64,000 nucleotides of DNA from Tetrapyrgos nigripes (Eukaryota; Basidiomycota; Agaricomycetes; Agaricales; Campanellaceae): NCBI GenBank assembly GCA_013368315.1, contig JAACJM010000002.1, positions 1,178,001 to 1,242,000 on the forward strand, read 5' to 3'. Shown piece after piece: positions 1-11,841 of the stretch. A program made the translations under genes and the position numbers. The notes beneath the pieces are model-generated. The model was not told where the DNA came from and did no database searches. It worked only from the letters and a program-made list of their open reading frames with translations. Position 1 is the first letter of the stretch. Every line of letters begins with the position of its first letter.

Positions 1-527
1 ATCGAACGCCATCGCTGCTATCTCCTGCCCGTCTTCTCCGCCTTCGAGACGGTTACAGTATACCTCGGCGAACTATGGACGGAAAGTTGTTGGGTCAAGG
101 CACGTTGCGCTCAGTCAGGAGTTCACTGACTTACATCTTGTTCCTTTCTACTGCGCCGCCAGATGGATAAATACCCATCATCCGTTCCGAACGCGAGGCC
201 GTCGTCTGTGTCGTCCGGTCTGATCATCCATGCGAGTGCGGTGGTGACTCCCCTGTCACCAGCACCAGCTGGTGACCCCAGAAGCTTCTTCTCTTGCAGG
301 TTCCAGATATGGGTTCCGTCTCGGCCTATGAAAATGCACTTATAAGGGCTTCCCTGCAGAGAAGATGTGGACTCACCTCCAGAGGCGACGTGACTGCCCA
401 GTGGATGAGCAGCAATACACGCTACCTCCCCATAGTGTCCATCTAGGAGCGCATGCAGGGTGTATTTTCCTTTGGTACTCTTTCGTGTTTTAGTGTCAGG
501 TTTGGTGGTGAAGGAGTAAGGTGCCAT
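1..527 (-). CDS. WD40-repeat protein, 5' part (cut by window edge)
   Basis: Three exons are read: 527-377, 325-135 and 72-1, with introns at 376-326 (51 bp) and 134-73 (62 bp), both GT-AG. The start is the first in-frame ATG; the upstream open frame has no earlier ATG. The protein begins MAPYSF, then has WD-type blades: DGHYGEVACIAAHPLGSHVA, then DGTHIWNL after intron 1, and a second blade ending GYLSIWRR. The last exon reads EVYCNRLEGGEDGQEIAAMA and runs off the window. WD40 propellers are scaffolds for protein partners; the partner cannot be told here. The gene is divergent from the small gene starting at 797, so about 270 bp may serve as a shared promoter. WD40-like class is fairly sure, the exact family is not. 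Confidence 0.75.
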
Positions 528-796
528 TGAGGAATTGGATACAGCGAACTCTTTCTCAAGTATTTGAACTCGGCCACCTCGTCTCGTTATTGTTCTCTCC
601 CCAACTTGATGACCAGGAGCGAGAGACGTTCTCGTTATTATTATCTCCCCAAGAGCATCGCTTGACCAGGAACAAGAGAACAATTAACGAGCGCGATTCT
701 CGCACTTTTTTTAGACACCACCTTCAAAAGTTATGTCCCACCTCATATCTTTCCTTCTTCACTTCCTTTGCGCCAGCGGACGTCAAAGTCCTTGCA

Positions 797-1578
797 ATGT
801 CCTTCCCATCCCCAAAGTTCTCCACCCCTAGCTCTACATTCTCCCGAAGGGCCGCCATTCGTCCCAAAGTTATTCCTTTATATGCTACAGTCATCCCCAG
901 ACGTGCGGCGCCCCCGCTCTCTATCCATAGGGTCCTACCGGAGAGGCCTTTATTTCATCCATATGCATCCGGCAGACGTGAAAGACCGAGCCCCATCCTC
1001 GTCGTACCTCCAGATGGCAGTCCACCATCGCCTCAATCTCCGTTGACGCCCCTGGTTGATGAAGAAACGTCATCAGGTTCATCCCAAGCACAGGTCATGC
1101 CAATCCAACCTCCAGCCAACGGGGAGCTCACGGTTAGATCAGCAGGCTGGGATACCCATCAACAAAGAGACTATCGTGTAAGCACTCGTACCTCAATTAC
1201 ATTTGCGTAGTCACCTATCTTTCATTTAGGGAATAGCCAGAGAGGCAATCCAAACGCATCTCGACGCGACCTTGACCCTGAGCAAACAAAAGAACAGTGC
1301 GAGGGAAATGGCCAGGAAACATGCAAGTGCTGCATTTCAAACTATTACAGCCATTATCATTGATCATTGCGTTACAGATAGAGGATGCTATCGAGGTGTT
1401 CAGAGACCATGCGAATCACTGGGGTGCCGATCTCCTTCTCAAAGACCAGCTCAAAACTCTGAGGGATATGGAGGCAGCTAGGTCGAGGAAGAGAGGGAAG
1501 GAGAGAGACGAGGAGGGTGGTGCACAAGACAGTGCACCGAGGGGGAAGGGAACAAAGAAGGTTACTTTTGCGGCATAA
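797..1578 (+). CDS. hypothetical protein, Pro/Ser-rich N-terminus
   Basis: Read as 797-1177, 1230-1326 and 1382-1578 (about 224 aa). Intron 1 (1178-1229) has GTAAGC and TTTAG; intron 2 is less certain and was chosen because it keeps frame. The start is the ATG giving MSFPSPKFSTPSS; earlier in-frame starts are non-ATG. The N-terminal half is rich in Pro, Ser and Arg and looks disordered. The C-terminal half looks helical (AREAIQTHLDATLTLSKQK, then DAIEVFRDHANHWGADLLLK) and ends in a basic tail with KRGKERDEE. No domain is recognised. It is divergent from the WD40 gene. Coding is inferred from frame continuity across introns. Confidence 0.5.
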
Positions 1579-1928
1579 TGCATCCTTCTCGACGTACACA
1601 TTACAGCCAAGCGTATTCCTAATTATCCCTATAGTTGTCTATGATCGTCTTCTCCGAAGTCCTACGGAACAATTGTGAGCCATGGTTAGACTTCAGCTAG
1701 TGTCTAGAGGTCACTAGCCATCGTGACTCAATGCGTTAGTTTCCCTGATGCGTCGATTCACATCCCTTCCTGCTATTTTTCTCCAGTCATAATAGACTTC
1801 TGGACGCTATTCAAGTCTTCCTCCTGCATGTGATCCCTCACCGAGTTTTCTTCCAGCTTCTATTGATCGTCGCCTCATCTTTCTTCCGAGTCTGAAGTTT
1901 TTGTTCGTCAAGTCTCACACATTAACAA
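1579..1928. other. intergenic, no gene seen
   Basis: No convincing reading frame, repeat or RNA gene is seen. The stretch separates the small hypothetical gene from the transposase relic. Confidence 0.5.
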
Positions 1929-3424
1929 TTGGAGGATGTCTCACGCGTTGCCAAGCTTCAGACAGCCCTCTGCATTGCCCTCGAAGGCGACAAGGCGCTC
2001 ACGCTGGACGAATTATGGACCCGGCTATTTAACTCAGGCAACCTGGATGCGTTGCACTTCGTTGTGCACAGTTTGCAGCTCTCGTTGACCCTAAAGGACA
2101 TCCAAGATAATGTCGCCAATCTTTACCTGAAGCGAGTCTCTGAGAAATCGAAGGCAAAGCAAGTGGAAACACACTTTCCTTTTGACAAAGAGGCTTGTAC
2201 AAAATCTCACTTCGTTGCAATTTTAATCAACTGGGTAAGAATTTCTATTTCTTTCGCTATTTAGGCAGCTCTGATTCCATCCGCAGAGATTAAAACAACC
2301 CTTTCACTCAAATCACCAGCTTCCTGTCACCGGCTCCCCCGAAACTTTAGCTCGCATCCGTCACGTCATTAAAAACACTTTCACCCCGTCATGGGTAAAC
2401 TCTGTGCCTAAGAACTATGGTGATGTCGCGGCAGGAACTATCAAAGCTGATGAGTGGAGGACCCTCAGCACCATCTACCTTCCAATTGCCCTCGTAACCT
2501 TGTGGGGAGACAAAGATTCTCCGCCAAGCCAAGATCCTAATGTTTTACGGATGGTCTTGGACCATACCATGTCGCTCTTCCAGGCCATAATGATAGTTTG
2601 CCGGTATACAATGACGTCCGATCGTGCGACTGCATTCCGGGACTTCATAGACAGCTGGGTCAACGATTTACGCACTATACATCCTCATACCAGAGAGCAT
2701 GCTCCTCGTCCCAATATTCACGCAGCAGGGCACATCTACGATTTTTTGATACGCTATGGGCCTATACTCAACTGGTGGTGCTTTCCGTTTGAGCGCTTGG
2801 TCGGAGCGTTACAGAAAATCAATACTAATGATAACATTGGTGGTGAGTAATGATTGTCTTCATCTATCGTCCTGCTTATATTGTTGTTTAGGTGTTATGG
2901 AATCTACAATCATAAAGTCCTTAGTGCGTGCAGCCAATATTCGCCGCTGGCTTCGACGTCCGGAGTGTCCCGAGGCAGTGAAGCAGCTCAAAGTTCTTTT
3001 CGACAAATGTTTCGTGCCAGTAAATGCTACTCCTGTCCAAGAAAACCGTGAAATGACAGGCAAAAGACGTGGACACGCCAAGTTTCAAGGACACAACTTA
3101 TCTGCTGTGGAAACGACTCCTGGCAATTCGCACATTTTCTATCGGTCTCCAGAGTGTGACTCACTCACAGCTGGTCAAATCCAGTTCATCGAAAACCATT
3201 CCACTTCGCAAGGTACAGAGATCCTCGTCCACGTCCGACCGTTTCAGGCATTACAAAAGCCTCTTTCCGACCCCTTCCTCCGCTATCCCCACTTCCAGGC
3301 CACTACATACTCCTCTCTCAGCGCGGAAAAACATGTCATAGGTTTGGACAAGGTTGTAGCCCATGCAGCTCGTTATGATTACTCTTTCGGGAGATCTGTC
3401 CTTGTCAATCTCTCCAGGGCTTGA
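1929..3424 (+). pseudogene. C-terminal relic of a Tnp2-type (CACTA/Plavaka-like) transposase
   Basis: Three exons: 1929-2234, 2287-2842, 2892-3424, with introns of 52 and 49 bp that keep frame. Landmarks match the C-terminal third of the basidiomycete Tnp2 transposase family: ADEWRTLSTIYLPIALVTLW, then LDHTMSLFQAIMIVCRYTM, then HIYDFLIRYGPILNWWCFPF and ERLVGALQK, then MESTIIKSLVRAANIRRWL. The catalytic N-terminal part is missing and the open frame has no ATG at its 5' end, so this is a truncated copy. The distal exon stays open to TGA at 3422-3424. It is of the same broad family as the fuller copy at 39-42.5 kb but diverged from it. Family assignment rests on recognised motifs. Confidence 0.7.
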
Positions 3425-4301
3425 CCAGAAGGAGAAGAAAAGGCAACATCGTAATTCATGTATATGTACATGTACTGTCCATTATGTCCTGTCACATTTT
3501 CAATCCGACTGGTAAGCTCCCAGAACCTGCAGGCATTGCCGGCCTCCAAAAAGAGTCAAGACTCAACTCAGTCAATTGTCGTCTTGACTGTCACTCTCAT
3601 CCCCCTTGCTTGACCTCACCTATTTGGCATTCGAATGCGTTTCGGTGCTACACGATTCGGGGACGAATTTGTTTCGTTCTCTGGTGCATATAGAATCCGC
3701 TTCTATCTGCGGACACAGGACCTGCACATATCGTCGAGGTGAGCTATCTTCCCAAATCGGAGTCTGCGTTGACCTATCTCTCTAGTATCTAAATTCAGTG
3801 CTGGCGAGAAGCCACTTGCACTCTGTTGGGTACTTGTGAAAAACATAATTATTCCAGTGAGTTCTGACACGTCTTTTTCCTGCATGTAGCTAAACTACTG
3901 GCCAGCGTGGATGTGGAAACGGGTGCTCATCTCCAACGCACCATTCAGAACGAGTCGGGAGCTCTACATAGCACAACCGGTGAGTTCTCTTCTGACTCTG
4001 TCTATAATTGCTGCTAATGCCGCCACCCCTGCAGGTTATCACAATCACATCGTGTCCACAAGCAGAGTTGCAGAATTTGCTATGGTCATCAACCAAACGA
4101 GGGAAGGGCCCTTGGTGCTGGATATAAGTCTAGTAGTTGCCGTTGCTAAGGTGCGTCAATAACCCTCGACAATGACCTTTCAGGACGATTTTTGATATGC
4201 TTCCCTGCAGAACTGGACGGTGGGCTTTTTGCAGACCCCCATGACGAAAAGTCGTGGATCTTCTGTACGGTTCGAAGGTGTTTCGGGTTTGGTAGTCAAG
4301 T
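3425..4301 (+). other. exon-like fragments, unassigned
   Basis: Several short open stretches are bounded by good splice signals, for example acceptor TGTAG before 3888, donor GTGAGT after 3979, acceptor GCAG near 4034, donor GTGCGT near 4151 and acceptor CTGCAG near 4210. One frame reads DVETGAHLQRTIQNESGAL, then EFAMVINQTREGPLVLDIS, then NWTVGFLQTPMTK. No domain is recognised and no start is clear. It could be a decayed host gene. Confidence 0.25.
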
Positions 4302-5262
4302 CTACCACGGTGAATACAGGGCGTTCGGCGTGGGTCTCTTGACAACTATTGGATTGTACAACTCGGCAGCTTTTGATGACGACTGGTCAAAGCTGTCATC
4401 GAGTCGATGTGTTAGGCCTGGTTGAGGAACGAGTGCATTTCCAGGCATAGACTGACTCGGCGGAGTCATCAATAGAGAGCGAGTCGCATTATTTGTCCAT
4501 GCACCGCCGACGGCTGGAGTCCGTTTCTCAGGCGATGAGAGGGAAAGAGGAGGGAAATCGGTGGACTGCAGATAGACTGGCTGCGTTTGATCCACCGCTC
4601 AGCGCCCGAGGAGGCGATATGGGCGACATGTTCCGCGAATTGGTGTGAGAATGATCGTGGCGGCGGTTAGTTGCATGCAGAGTAGGATCTGGCTTTAGCC
4701 CAACTGCCCAGTCGGGACGAGCAGGAAGGGGATGCTGTTGCGAGGAGGCCGTTGAAGTGTACGTCCGCCTTGATGATGACGATGTTGAAGATGACTTCGG
4801 CGAGGCCGTTAATCAGACTTTCAGATATTAATGAGGAATAACTTACAGCAGTACAACATCGTCATTTGGAGAAGGACGATAGTTACCAGAGCTTCCAGTA
4901 CTGGTGTTCGACTGTCTTCGCATAGATGAACTCAGTCTTGGGCCTATGATTTCACCACCTCTCCTTCTCCTTCTCCTTCTCCTTCTCTTCAAAATCCATG
5001 GATATCCTGTTACGTGCTGCATTGTATGCAGCCTCGCGTTCTTCAATAGTCATCCACTTCTTTCCGCTTCCGCCAGTGGCATTACTACGTCCTCCCATAC
5101 TGCCGGCTTCAGAGGGTTCGACATCGGATGAGTCAGCGTCTTCAGTTGGGCTTGACACGGTGATCTTGTTGAGACCGACGCATAATTTTGAAGGCAGGTT
5201 GAGTTGTAGGTTCAGGAGGAACCAAATCAGCTGCGGACGTTTTGTCCGTTCTTCCCGAAGCA
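4302..5262 (-). pseudogene. R3H/SUZ-domain RNA-binding protein relic
   Basis: On the minus strand the order is ADLVPPEPTTQPAFKIMRR (5240-5180), the linker that follows an R3H domain, then the SUZ-like block MTIEEREAAYNAARNRISMD (about 5050-4990), a Glu/Lys run from a GAGAAG repeat, then a Ser/Pro-rich tail with YLQSTDFPPLSLSS and EKRTPAVGGAW (4570-4490). The blocks lie in different frames: a shift between 5180 and 5158, another in the GAGAAG repeat near 4970, another near 4600. The R3H core upstream is missing. SUZ and R3H domains bind RNA in known proteins. The shifts and lost N-terminus argue for a dead fragment; a sequencing error cannot be excluded. Confidence 0.65.
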
Positions 5263-5301
5263 GGCGATGTTGATGGTCGTTCTGAAGACCCTGCTGAGAA
5301 C

Positions 5302-6089
5302 ATGGAGATTACTCCATCCTGTGTATCCGAGCCAAATCCCCAATCTTCTCCTATGGACGTTGTGTCGACTCGTCCCGAAGCGGGCGATGGTTGGAGGATG
5401 GTTGGAGTGACCGTACATATATGGAAGTCGCGACAAACAGCTGCGACAAACAACCGACAAACACCTGGCCGCTCCCGCCTCTGTCCACGCCGATCTCCCA
5501 ACGTTGCAAACTCCAACGCGCTCTCATGGTATGTGTGCGCTTCTGGAGTATAAACTCTCTTTTACAGTGTTTTGAAGTTTTCCGTCTTCCCTGTCCGCTC
5601 GCCAGGTTCCTGTTCTACGAGGGCATCTATGCCGATGTCTTCAGTAGCTGCGTCTGCATCGACGTCTTCCGGAACGGATTCTGTGGTGTATGTTTTCGCC
5701 TTGAATGAGGGTAGTGGAAAACTCGAGTACAAAATTGGGTCCACGGGCCACACGCCCGAGACCAGACTCAGGGAATGGAGGAGGGGACACCAGTCAAAGG
5801 GGTTTAGACTGGTGTATTCGGTGAAGGTGGTAGGTAGGAATACGGCGTATGTCGTTGGTGCGTCGTGTGGGGTTTCCCAATTCGAACACTACTCATTTTC
5901 ATCACAGAACACGAAGCCCATCAACAGATACTACAATACGCCACCAAGATCCACAGGTCATGCCCGGATTGCCTTGTGGTGCACCAGGAAGAATTTGTCA
6001 TGGAGCTGGATTTCGGATTGGAGGATGTTCGCGACGCCGTCGACACGGCGAAGCGACTTGTAGAGACCAGGAGAGTGGGATGCACTTGA
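5302..6089 (+). CDS. GIY-YIG (DUF1766/T5orf172-like) domain protein
   Basis: Read as 5302-5528, 5568-5857 and 5908-6089 (232 aa). Intron 1 is only 39 bp; intron 2 is 50 bp with GTGCGT and CACAG. If the first intron is false, the start may be the ATG at 5629. The N-terminal ~110 residues are low complexity (Ser/Pro/Arg). The domain begins VVYVFALNEGSGKLEYKIGS, then TPETRLREWRRGHQ, matching the VYxF...KIG...RL.EW pattern of DUF1766. After intron 2 come EHEAHQQILQ and CPDCLVVHQEEFVMEL, matching the H.C..C..H.E.F end. GIY-YIG folds are nucleases or DNA-binding modules; the cellular role here is unknown. Confidence 0.7.
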
Positions 6090-6229
6090 TGCTTTTTAGG
6101 TTTCTTTGGTTTTTGGTGTTTTTTTTTTTTTTTTTGCTTTCCTGCTATTAAATCTGCTTTCGAATCGCTGCCAAGGTGTAGGACCACTTATGTATATAGG
6201 ACTTTGTAACTAAGATATTTTAAAGCAGA

Positions 6230-6667
6230 CGCGTCTTTACGTTGACGCGTTGGACACGCACCAGCGTTGTATCAGTAGTCCATAAATATCATCTATTAGT
6301 ACACCTATCTAGAGTTCAGATGCATGATATATTGAGACTCGTATCTGTACATATATCTGGATTCCAGATACATACCATTTCTGGACACAAATCCGCAAAA
6401 TTGATAGGTGATCTTTCTTTTGTTTGAATAGGTGTGCGAATTGAAAATCTTTTTGTACTTCTTTCCAAAGATCTAATATGACATGTGTCTGGTCACGAAT
6501 TAAATGTACGGTAAGGCATCCTAATATATCAACTTTCTGGTTAGATATCTAACTTACTAATACATGATCTATTTCGACTTATATCTGGGTTCCTAATGTA
6601 TCTTATTTCCGTGCACATATTAGATCACCTATCCGTCGAGCGGATATTTGTCCCTTTTCGGCGTGAG
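6230..6667. repeat. partial copy (right part) of the CACGCC MITE family
   Basis: The end at 6631-6667 reads CCGTCGAGCGG, then TTGTCCCTTTTCGGCGTG, the same terminal sequence as the elements at 15737-16408 and 26167-26298. Upstream sequence (CTTTTTGTACTTCTTT, TATCTGGATTCCAGATA) matches the centre and right arm of the 15.7-kb copy. No left terminus is found, so it is a truncated copy. Confidence 0.6.
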
Positions 6668-8399
6668 TTGTATATAAGCTCTATGTATTTAAGTCTTCTA
6701 GATGAGCATACTTTCACTTTTTTTCCAGGATTTAGAGGGTTATTGTTTGATTTTAGATAGGAATACAGGGCTATGGATACTTCAGTACCCTAGAAAAGAG
6801 AGCACTAATGCCTCTGAAGGCTAATTTCTGCTTCATTTTTGTAAGGGGACAGTTTCCTTTTTCCTTCCCTTCTCCTTTAGGACTTATATATTCTTGTTTA
6901 TCTGGACTTCACTGACTTGTTTATCCCTGTTGCATTGTTTCATCATCCATCATTTCATTGTTCATCATTTGATCTCTCATCATTTCACCTTTCCATTACT
7001 TTGTTTTAACTGTACAGTTTTGTAGATCTTTTCCCAGGCCATCATACAAGTATATATACCCCTTCCATGCAGGCGAGTATCCTTGAGTTTTTCTCTTTGG
7101 ATCTCCTCCTGCAGGTGCGTAGTATGTTAGTCTTGTATCTTCTAGTCCTGATTTATATATCTTTGGATCTCCTCCTGCAGTTGTTGAGTGAGTGCCTCAT
7201 GTGTCAGGAGTCACCCTTACATTTTTCCCCCATTTACTTTGATGGCCATCATGTTTTGTTTTTGGTCCTCGGTCCTCTTTCTGCATCTGCCCCTTCCTTC
7301 CTGCATTGGCCCTGAAAATTTGTGGTGAGCCCTGTGGCCTCATACTCGCCATGCAGAGCACTGGCCCACACCCTTTTGATATGTACATGCATACTATACT
7401 CATACATACAGTACAGACAAAAAGGAAAGTAGTGATGGACAGTGTCATCAAGCATGGGCTGCAAGGGGTGTGTAAGATCTTATTGCCACATATCACTTTG
7501 ATTTGTGGTCATAAGCCCTTGGATGACCCCCTCTCCCTCCCTCCCTTACTAAAAAAAGGGAATTTATCATGCTATCACATGCATGTGGAAGCATAGCACT
7601 GCATGTTGGCGATACACAGAACCTCTCTTCCTCTCTGACTGCCAACTTATAACATCTCAATAGCATCTCAATATGCTCTTACTCTAATCATTTATATAAA
7701 CTAAACTGCATTATATTGCTTTAATGTCTTTTTTTCTGCTGTAGATCAAGCAATGCACAAGTTATAGCTACCCTATCACCTGGTAAGTGAAAATTGAATC
7801 CTATCTTGACATCCACTTTACCTATCTTGCAGTAGCAGGTGCTTTCTGCTGTAAAATTGGACTATAGGGAGAAATTAAGGAATTATAGTACACACAGAGG
7901 GAGCCCCCATGTAAGTACATGATTTTGTGCTTCTGTCCAGAATGAATGGAAAAGTGAAAATTTTCAGTCACATGCAAACCATGTGGAGCTGTGGTCTGGC
8001 CTCAATTTCCACATGCCCTAGGCACATCTTTTGTTGTAAAAACATTGGATTGAGCGTTTCCCAGCCATGGCAAGTACTGCAAACCATTTCTGGGAGCTGG
8101 GACCAACTTTGTCATTCTCAGTCATAAGGACCTCTTGACCCCCCCTCCCCCCAAGGTGATATACAGCACTTGATGGGCTGCATGCCTGATTGTGGAGTCG
8201 CTTCATGCGGATGACACGCAGGTGGGTACCGACATGCAGGTGGCACACAGAATTCACGCAACCGAACAAATGGAGTTTGCAGTGTCTGTACGAAGCTGTC
8301 ACAGAAGCAGGTGCTCTGCACAACTCTCAAGCTCATTTTCCCCCACAAAGGCACATGAGAAGCAATCCTCAAAAATCTCTCTGACTGGATAGAAGCTGA
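6668..8399. other. AT-rich stretch without a recognised gene
   Basis: No gene is supported. A direct repeat, TCTTTGGATCTCCTCCTGCAG-like, occurs near 7097 and 7161. A TATATATACCCC box lies near 7050. The part after 7900 may hold decayed upstream exons of the NACHT relic, but no frame is convincing. Confidence 0.4.
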
Positions 8400-9031
8400 C
8401 TCCTTGTTAATAAAAGGGTTCTGGTCCGGGCTGCTCACTAGCTTTCATAATCGGACAGACACACCTACCATTAATTCAACTGTTGATGGTGCCATTCCTA
8501 CTCTTGCAACGACTGAGCTTACCCCCACCCATACTTCTAATGACCTCCGAAAGCCTGAAAAGGTCAAGGTGCATTGGTTGTATGGGTCAGCCAGTGCAGG
8601 AAAATTCGCCATTGCTCAGACACTATGTGAGTGATATGAGCACTCTGGCGAGAGAAGCTATTTGGCGGCAAGCTTCTTCTTTTCATGGGTGAGTCCTACT
8701 CGAAACAATCCCACCTATCTTTTCCTCAGTATTGCATACTGTCTGGCGACCACCTGTCATGACTCAGTGCTGTGGTCCAAAAACACCCCAGCGTCTTCAG
8801 AGCATTACTTGAGGTTCAGTGTTGCGATTTGATCATCAAACCTCTGCAGTCCCTCTCTTGGTGGCAACGATTGAGACTACCCAAACTCATTGTCATTGAT
8901 GGACTCGATGAGTGTCTGGGCGCCGATGCCCAGGTTCTCATTCTGAAGACCATCACCAGGGTAGCCAAGTCATCTATTCACAAAGTTCCACTTCAGTTTC
9001 TCATTGCTAGCAGGCCAGAGCCTGCAATTCG
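8400..9031 (+). pseudogene. NACHT (STAND NTPase) gene relic, P-loop part, cut by copia
   Basis: The Walker A region reads HWLYGSASAGKFAIAQTL (about 8570-8625); the usual Ser/Thr after Lys is Phe (TTC, one C-to-T step from TCC). Next come SFFFSW and NNPTYLFLSIAYCLAT in another frame, then VVQKHPSVFRALLEVQ and the Walker B block LPKLIVIDGLDECLG (8878-8920), then FLIASRPEPAI. At least two frameshifts break the gene. The frame stops at 9031 where the copia LTR begins and resumes at 17152. NACHT proteins are NLR-like switches tied in fungi to self/non-self recognition and immunity. The class is sure; function is lost. Confidence 0.8.
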
Positions 9032-9234
9032 TGCTGTGAATAGCCCCTATCATCCACGATATCTTATCTATTTTCCTTATCTTTTATTGTTATTTGTTTA
9101 CCAAAAGCTTCTACACTATATAAGGGCATTTCTCTCTTATCTCCTCCTCCTTTCACTCCGTCTTTGCATGTTGGTTGAGGAGCTATATCTGACTTGCGTG
9201 TATTCTCGTTAGGTTGTGATCTAAGGCCACAACA
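9032..9234 (+). repeat. copia 5' LTR (203 bp)
   Basis: Starts TGCTGTG, ends CACAACA. A TATA-like box (CTATATAAGG) lies near 9115. Compared with the 3' LTR it lacks 52 bp that carry intron signals; the join is at 9182/9183 (GAGGAG then CTATATC). The internal region begins GGTTATGGGC at 9235, where a primer-binding site would lie. Confidence 0.92.
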
Positions 9235-9399
9235 GGTTATGGGCTTCCCTTGAGGGTCCCAGAGCTTATATCTACGAGGTTGTGCCTGGCACGCCACAGG
9301 ATCAAACTTTTTTCTCCATTTTTCTGTTGATCGATTGTTACGTGGGACCTTTTTCCACCTATACAGTCTTGATCAACGGACTCAACAGACTTTACCAAT

Positions 9400-10930
9400 A
9401 TGGAGCTGAATACTCCCAGGAGGAACAGCATCTACCAAAACCCAAACCAACATGTTGACAGCGACGTTGATGGACATGCGTCACCCACCCAGGACCACAA
9501 CCAACAACATCCCAACCACCCCTCCATGGCATACCCCAGTTTCCCACAACCCACATCTGCCCATGGTTCTACACCACCTCATCTCTCTTATTATACCCCA
9601 TTTCTTGACCCACAACAACCCTTGTCCCCATCGAGTGCTTCTTTGTATGGAACACCACTGACATCCGCTGCTGTCCCATCTGTCATGTCTCCCATCAACA
9701 ACTCCCCCCTGCTTAATTTTGGACATCCGACATATATTTACAACGTTCCGTCATCCTTTCTTGGTGCAACGCCTCTGATTTTCGGTCCACCTCCATTTTT
9801 TGCCCCTACGCATGCCCCTCCCACTACACCACATCCCACTGGTTTTGGCTTGGATGCTGCATGATCATTTCCAAATGGTCATCAAGCGTTGCCAGGCTTT
9901 ACAGGTTCCCTGTCTCCCAGGAATGCAAACTGTGATGTCCTTGGACCTTCTTTGACCCCTGCTGTTGACACGTTCCCTTCACCACTGCATGAAAGCTTCC
10001 GTCTTCACCCTCTCCCTCGTCTTCCTATGGGAGACTCCCCGATACTTCCGCAACTCTCTCTCCAGGTCTTCAGCACAGGGCCAGCATGCCTGCACTCAGA
10101 CAGTCTCCTGCACATACTGGCCATTTCCCTTCACTGCTGGAGAACTGTCTTCTTTCTATGCTTTGCCAATTCCCTCATCAGTTACCCTCAAAGCCGCTCA
10201 AGAGACTGTAAAAGAGCTGGACAGACTAAAAGGAGAGGAGAATTTCGTACAATGGGATATAGAAGTACATTGTGCTATCAATGGACTGGGTCTCCTTGGC
10301 CATGTTGTCTCCCGCCCTTCTCCTGGCATTTCCTCAACCTCCCATAATACACCAGTTTTCGCTCCCAACGACCGTACCTCTCCTGGTTACCGTGATTGGT
10401 TGACCAACGATGGTATAGTTGTTGCTCTCCTACTGCTTTGTGTCTCCAACAAAGTCCAGGCCAGTCTACCCAATACCTTCAACAACCTTGGTGAACTGAC
10501 AACTGCTAGGGAATACTGGGAGCACCTGAACCACCATTGAGATACAGGGAACGAGGCGAGAGTGTCAGCATTATGAGACGCATTATTCAAGACAAAAGCG
10601 GATGATGAGGGGGATGTGGCAACTTATGTTACTCATTATCAAACCCAACTCAACACCCTGGTTCACTCTCATGCTGATATCTTACGGAAATTTGCGCAAG
10701 GTCTTCCCCACACCATTCACCTTCTTTCCCCTATCATTGTCTCCATCCTCAGTCAAGCTGACCACAGATCGGCTTTCTGTAATCGGGAGCATTTCGATTT
10801 CTTCACACGTCAAGTACATTCTCTTACGTTGACGTGTAACTTCAGCAAGAAGAAGAAGAGCTCTGGTTCTGGGGGTGGGAATGGGGGGGTGATGGGGGTG
10901 GGAGTGGTAATGAAGGTGGTATCAACTGCT
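9400..10930 (+). pseudogene. copia gag region
   Basis: An ATG at 9400 opens a Pro/Ser/His-rich N-terminal part that ends at TGA 9862-9864. Core gag follows in another frame (about 10195-10540): ETVKELDRLKGEENFVQWDI, then ASLPNTFNNLGELTTAREYW. A further shifted piece (10616-10830) reads YVTHYQTQLNTLVHSHADI and HSLTLTCNFSKKKK. Gag would form the particle that packages element RNA. At least three breaks. Confidence 0.75.
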
Positions 10931-11841
10931 GTCCTAAATGCCCTAACTGTCCCAAATCCCAGTGCAAGAAATGTCACAAGTGGGGCATTGGCAGGGAGGA
11001 ATACTGTTTCGATTGCCATTCATCTTCTTTGTCATCATCGACTACATCTTCAGCTACATTGTCTGCTGCTACTACCTCCTCTTGTCTGGGTGGTCCATGT
11101 ACTGGGTCTTCCACTGCTGCCGTAGCTACTACTAGTGCACCCGCACCAGTCTCTGCTGCCCATGTACCTAGTGTAGCATCTACTGCTAATGTTAAGTCTG
11201 TTCAGGCTTATGGTCACTGTGTGATTGATGCACCTGTCTTTGACTGCCATACATCCATCTCTGACCTACATCATGACAATCCACATTTATTTGAGCATCT
11301 ATGCACTGAATACCCCAACCTCCTTGACTCCGGCTCTACCCATCACCTTGTGAGGGATCATTCCAACTTTATATCCTTTGACCCTGCTGGTGCACAGGAT
11401 GTCGGTACTGCCTGTGCTGGTGTTCTCAAAATGACAGGGACAGGTACATGTGTCTTCCAGATCAAGGTGGACAATTCTGACGAGATTGTACATCTTCATC
11501 TTGAGAATTGTTTACATGCACCAGATGCACCATTCAATCTTTTTTCGGCTGGGTCATTGATTGAGCATTGCTTCCTCATTAGATTGGGACTGGGTGATGG
11601 GGAGAATACTATCCAGACTCCTCTATTGCTATGTGTAGACAGTCAGCGCTCCCTCTGGTCAACACTGTATGTGAAGTGCCTTTTCTTCATGAAAGGTGAC
11701 TTTATAAAAGCCTCATCCTTCTATGGAGTTTTGCATCCCCATACTCCTCTCTCTGTTCTTTCCTCTGCTTCCAACGCTTTACCTCATGCCTTCATAACCT
11801 TCATGCCTCCCATTCCTAATGGTGACCTTGTACATCAGTGA
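10931..11841 (+). pseudogene. copia zinc knuckle, protease and GAG-pre-integrase region
   Basis: A Cys-rich block (CPNCPKSQCKKCHKWG, about 10935-11020) is a CX2C-rich knuckle of non-canonical spacing. The aspartic protease motif LLDSGSTHHLVRD lies near 11320, followed by LENCLHAPDAPFNLFSAGSL, typical of copia proteases. The frame ends at TGA 11839-11841, just before VGHAG, the expected start of the HHCC module; CGA to TGA would explain the stop. Confidence 0.8.

Noticed and set aside
521..796. longer N-terminus for the gene at 797
   Set aside because: The upstream open frame starts at GTG and overlaps the WD40 gene; the ATG at 797 is the plausible start.
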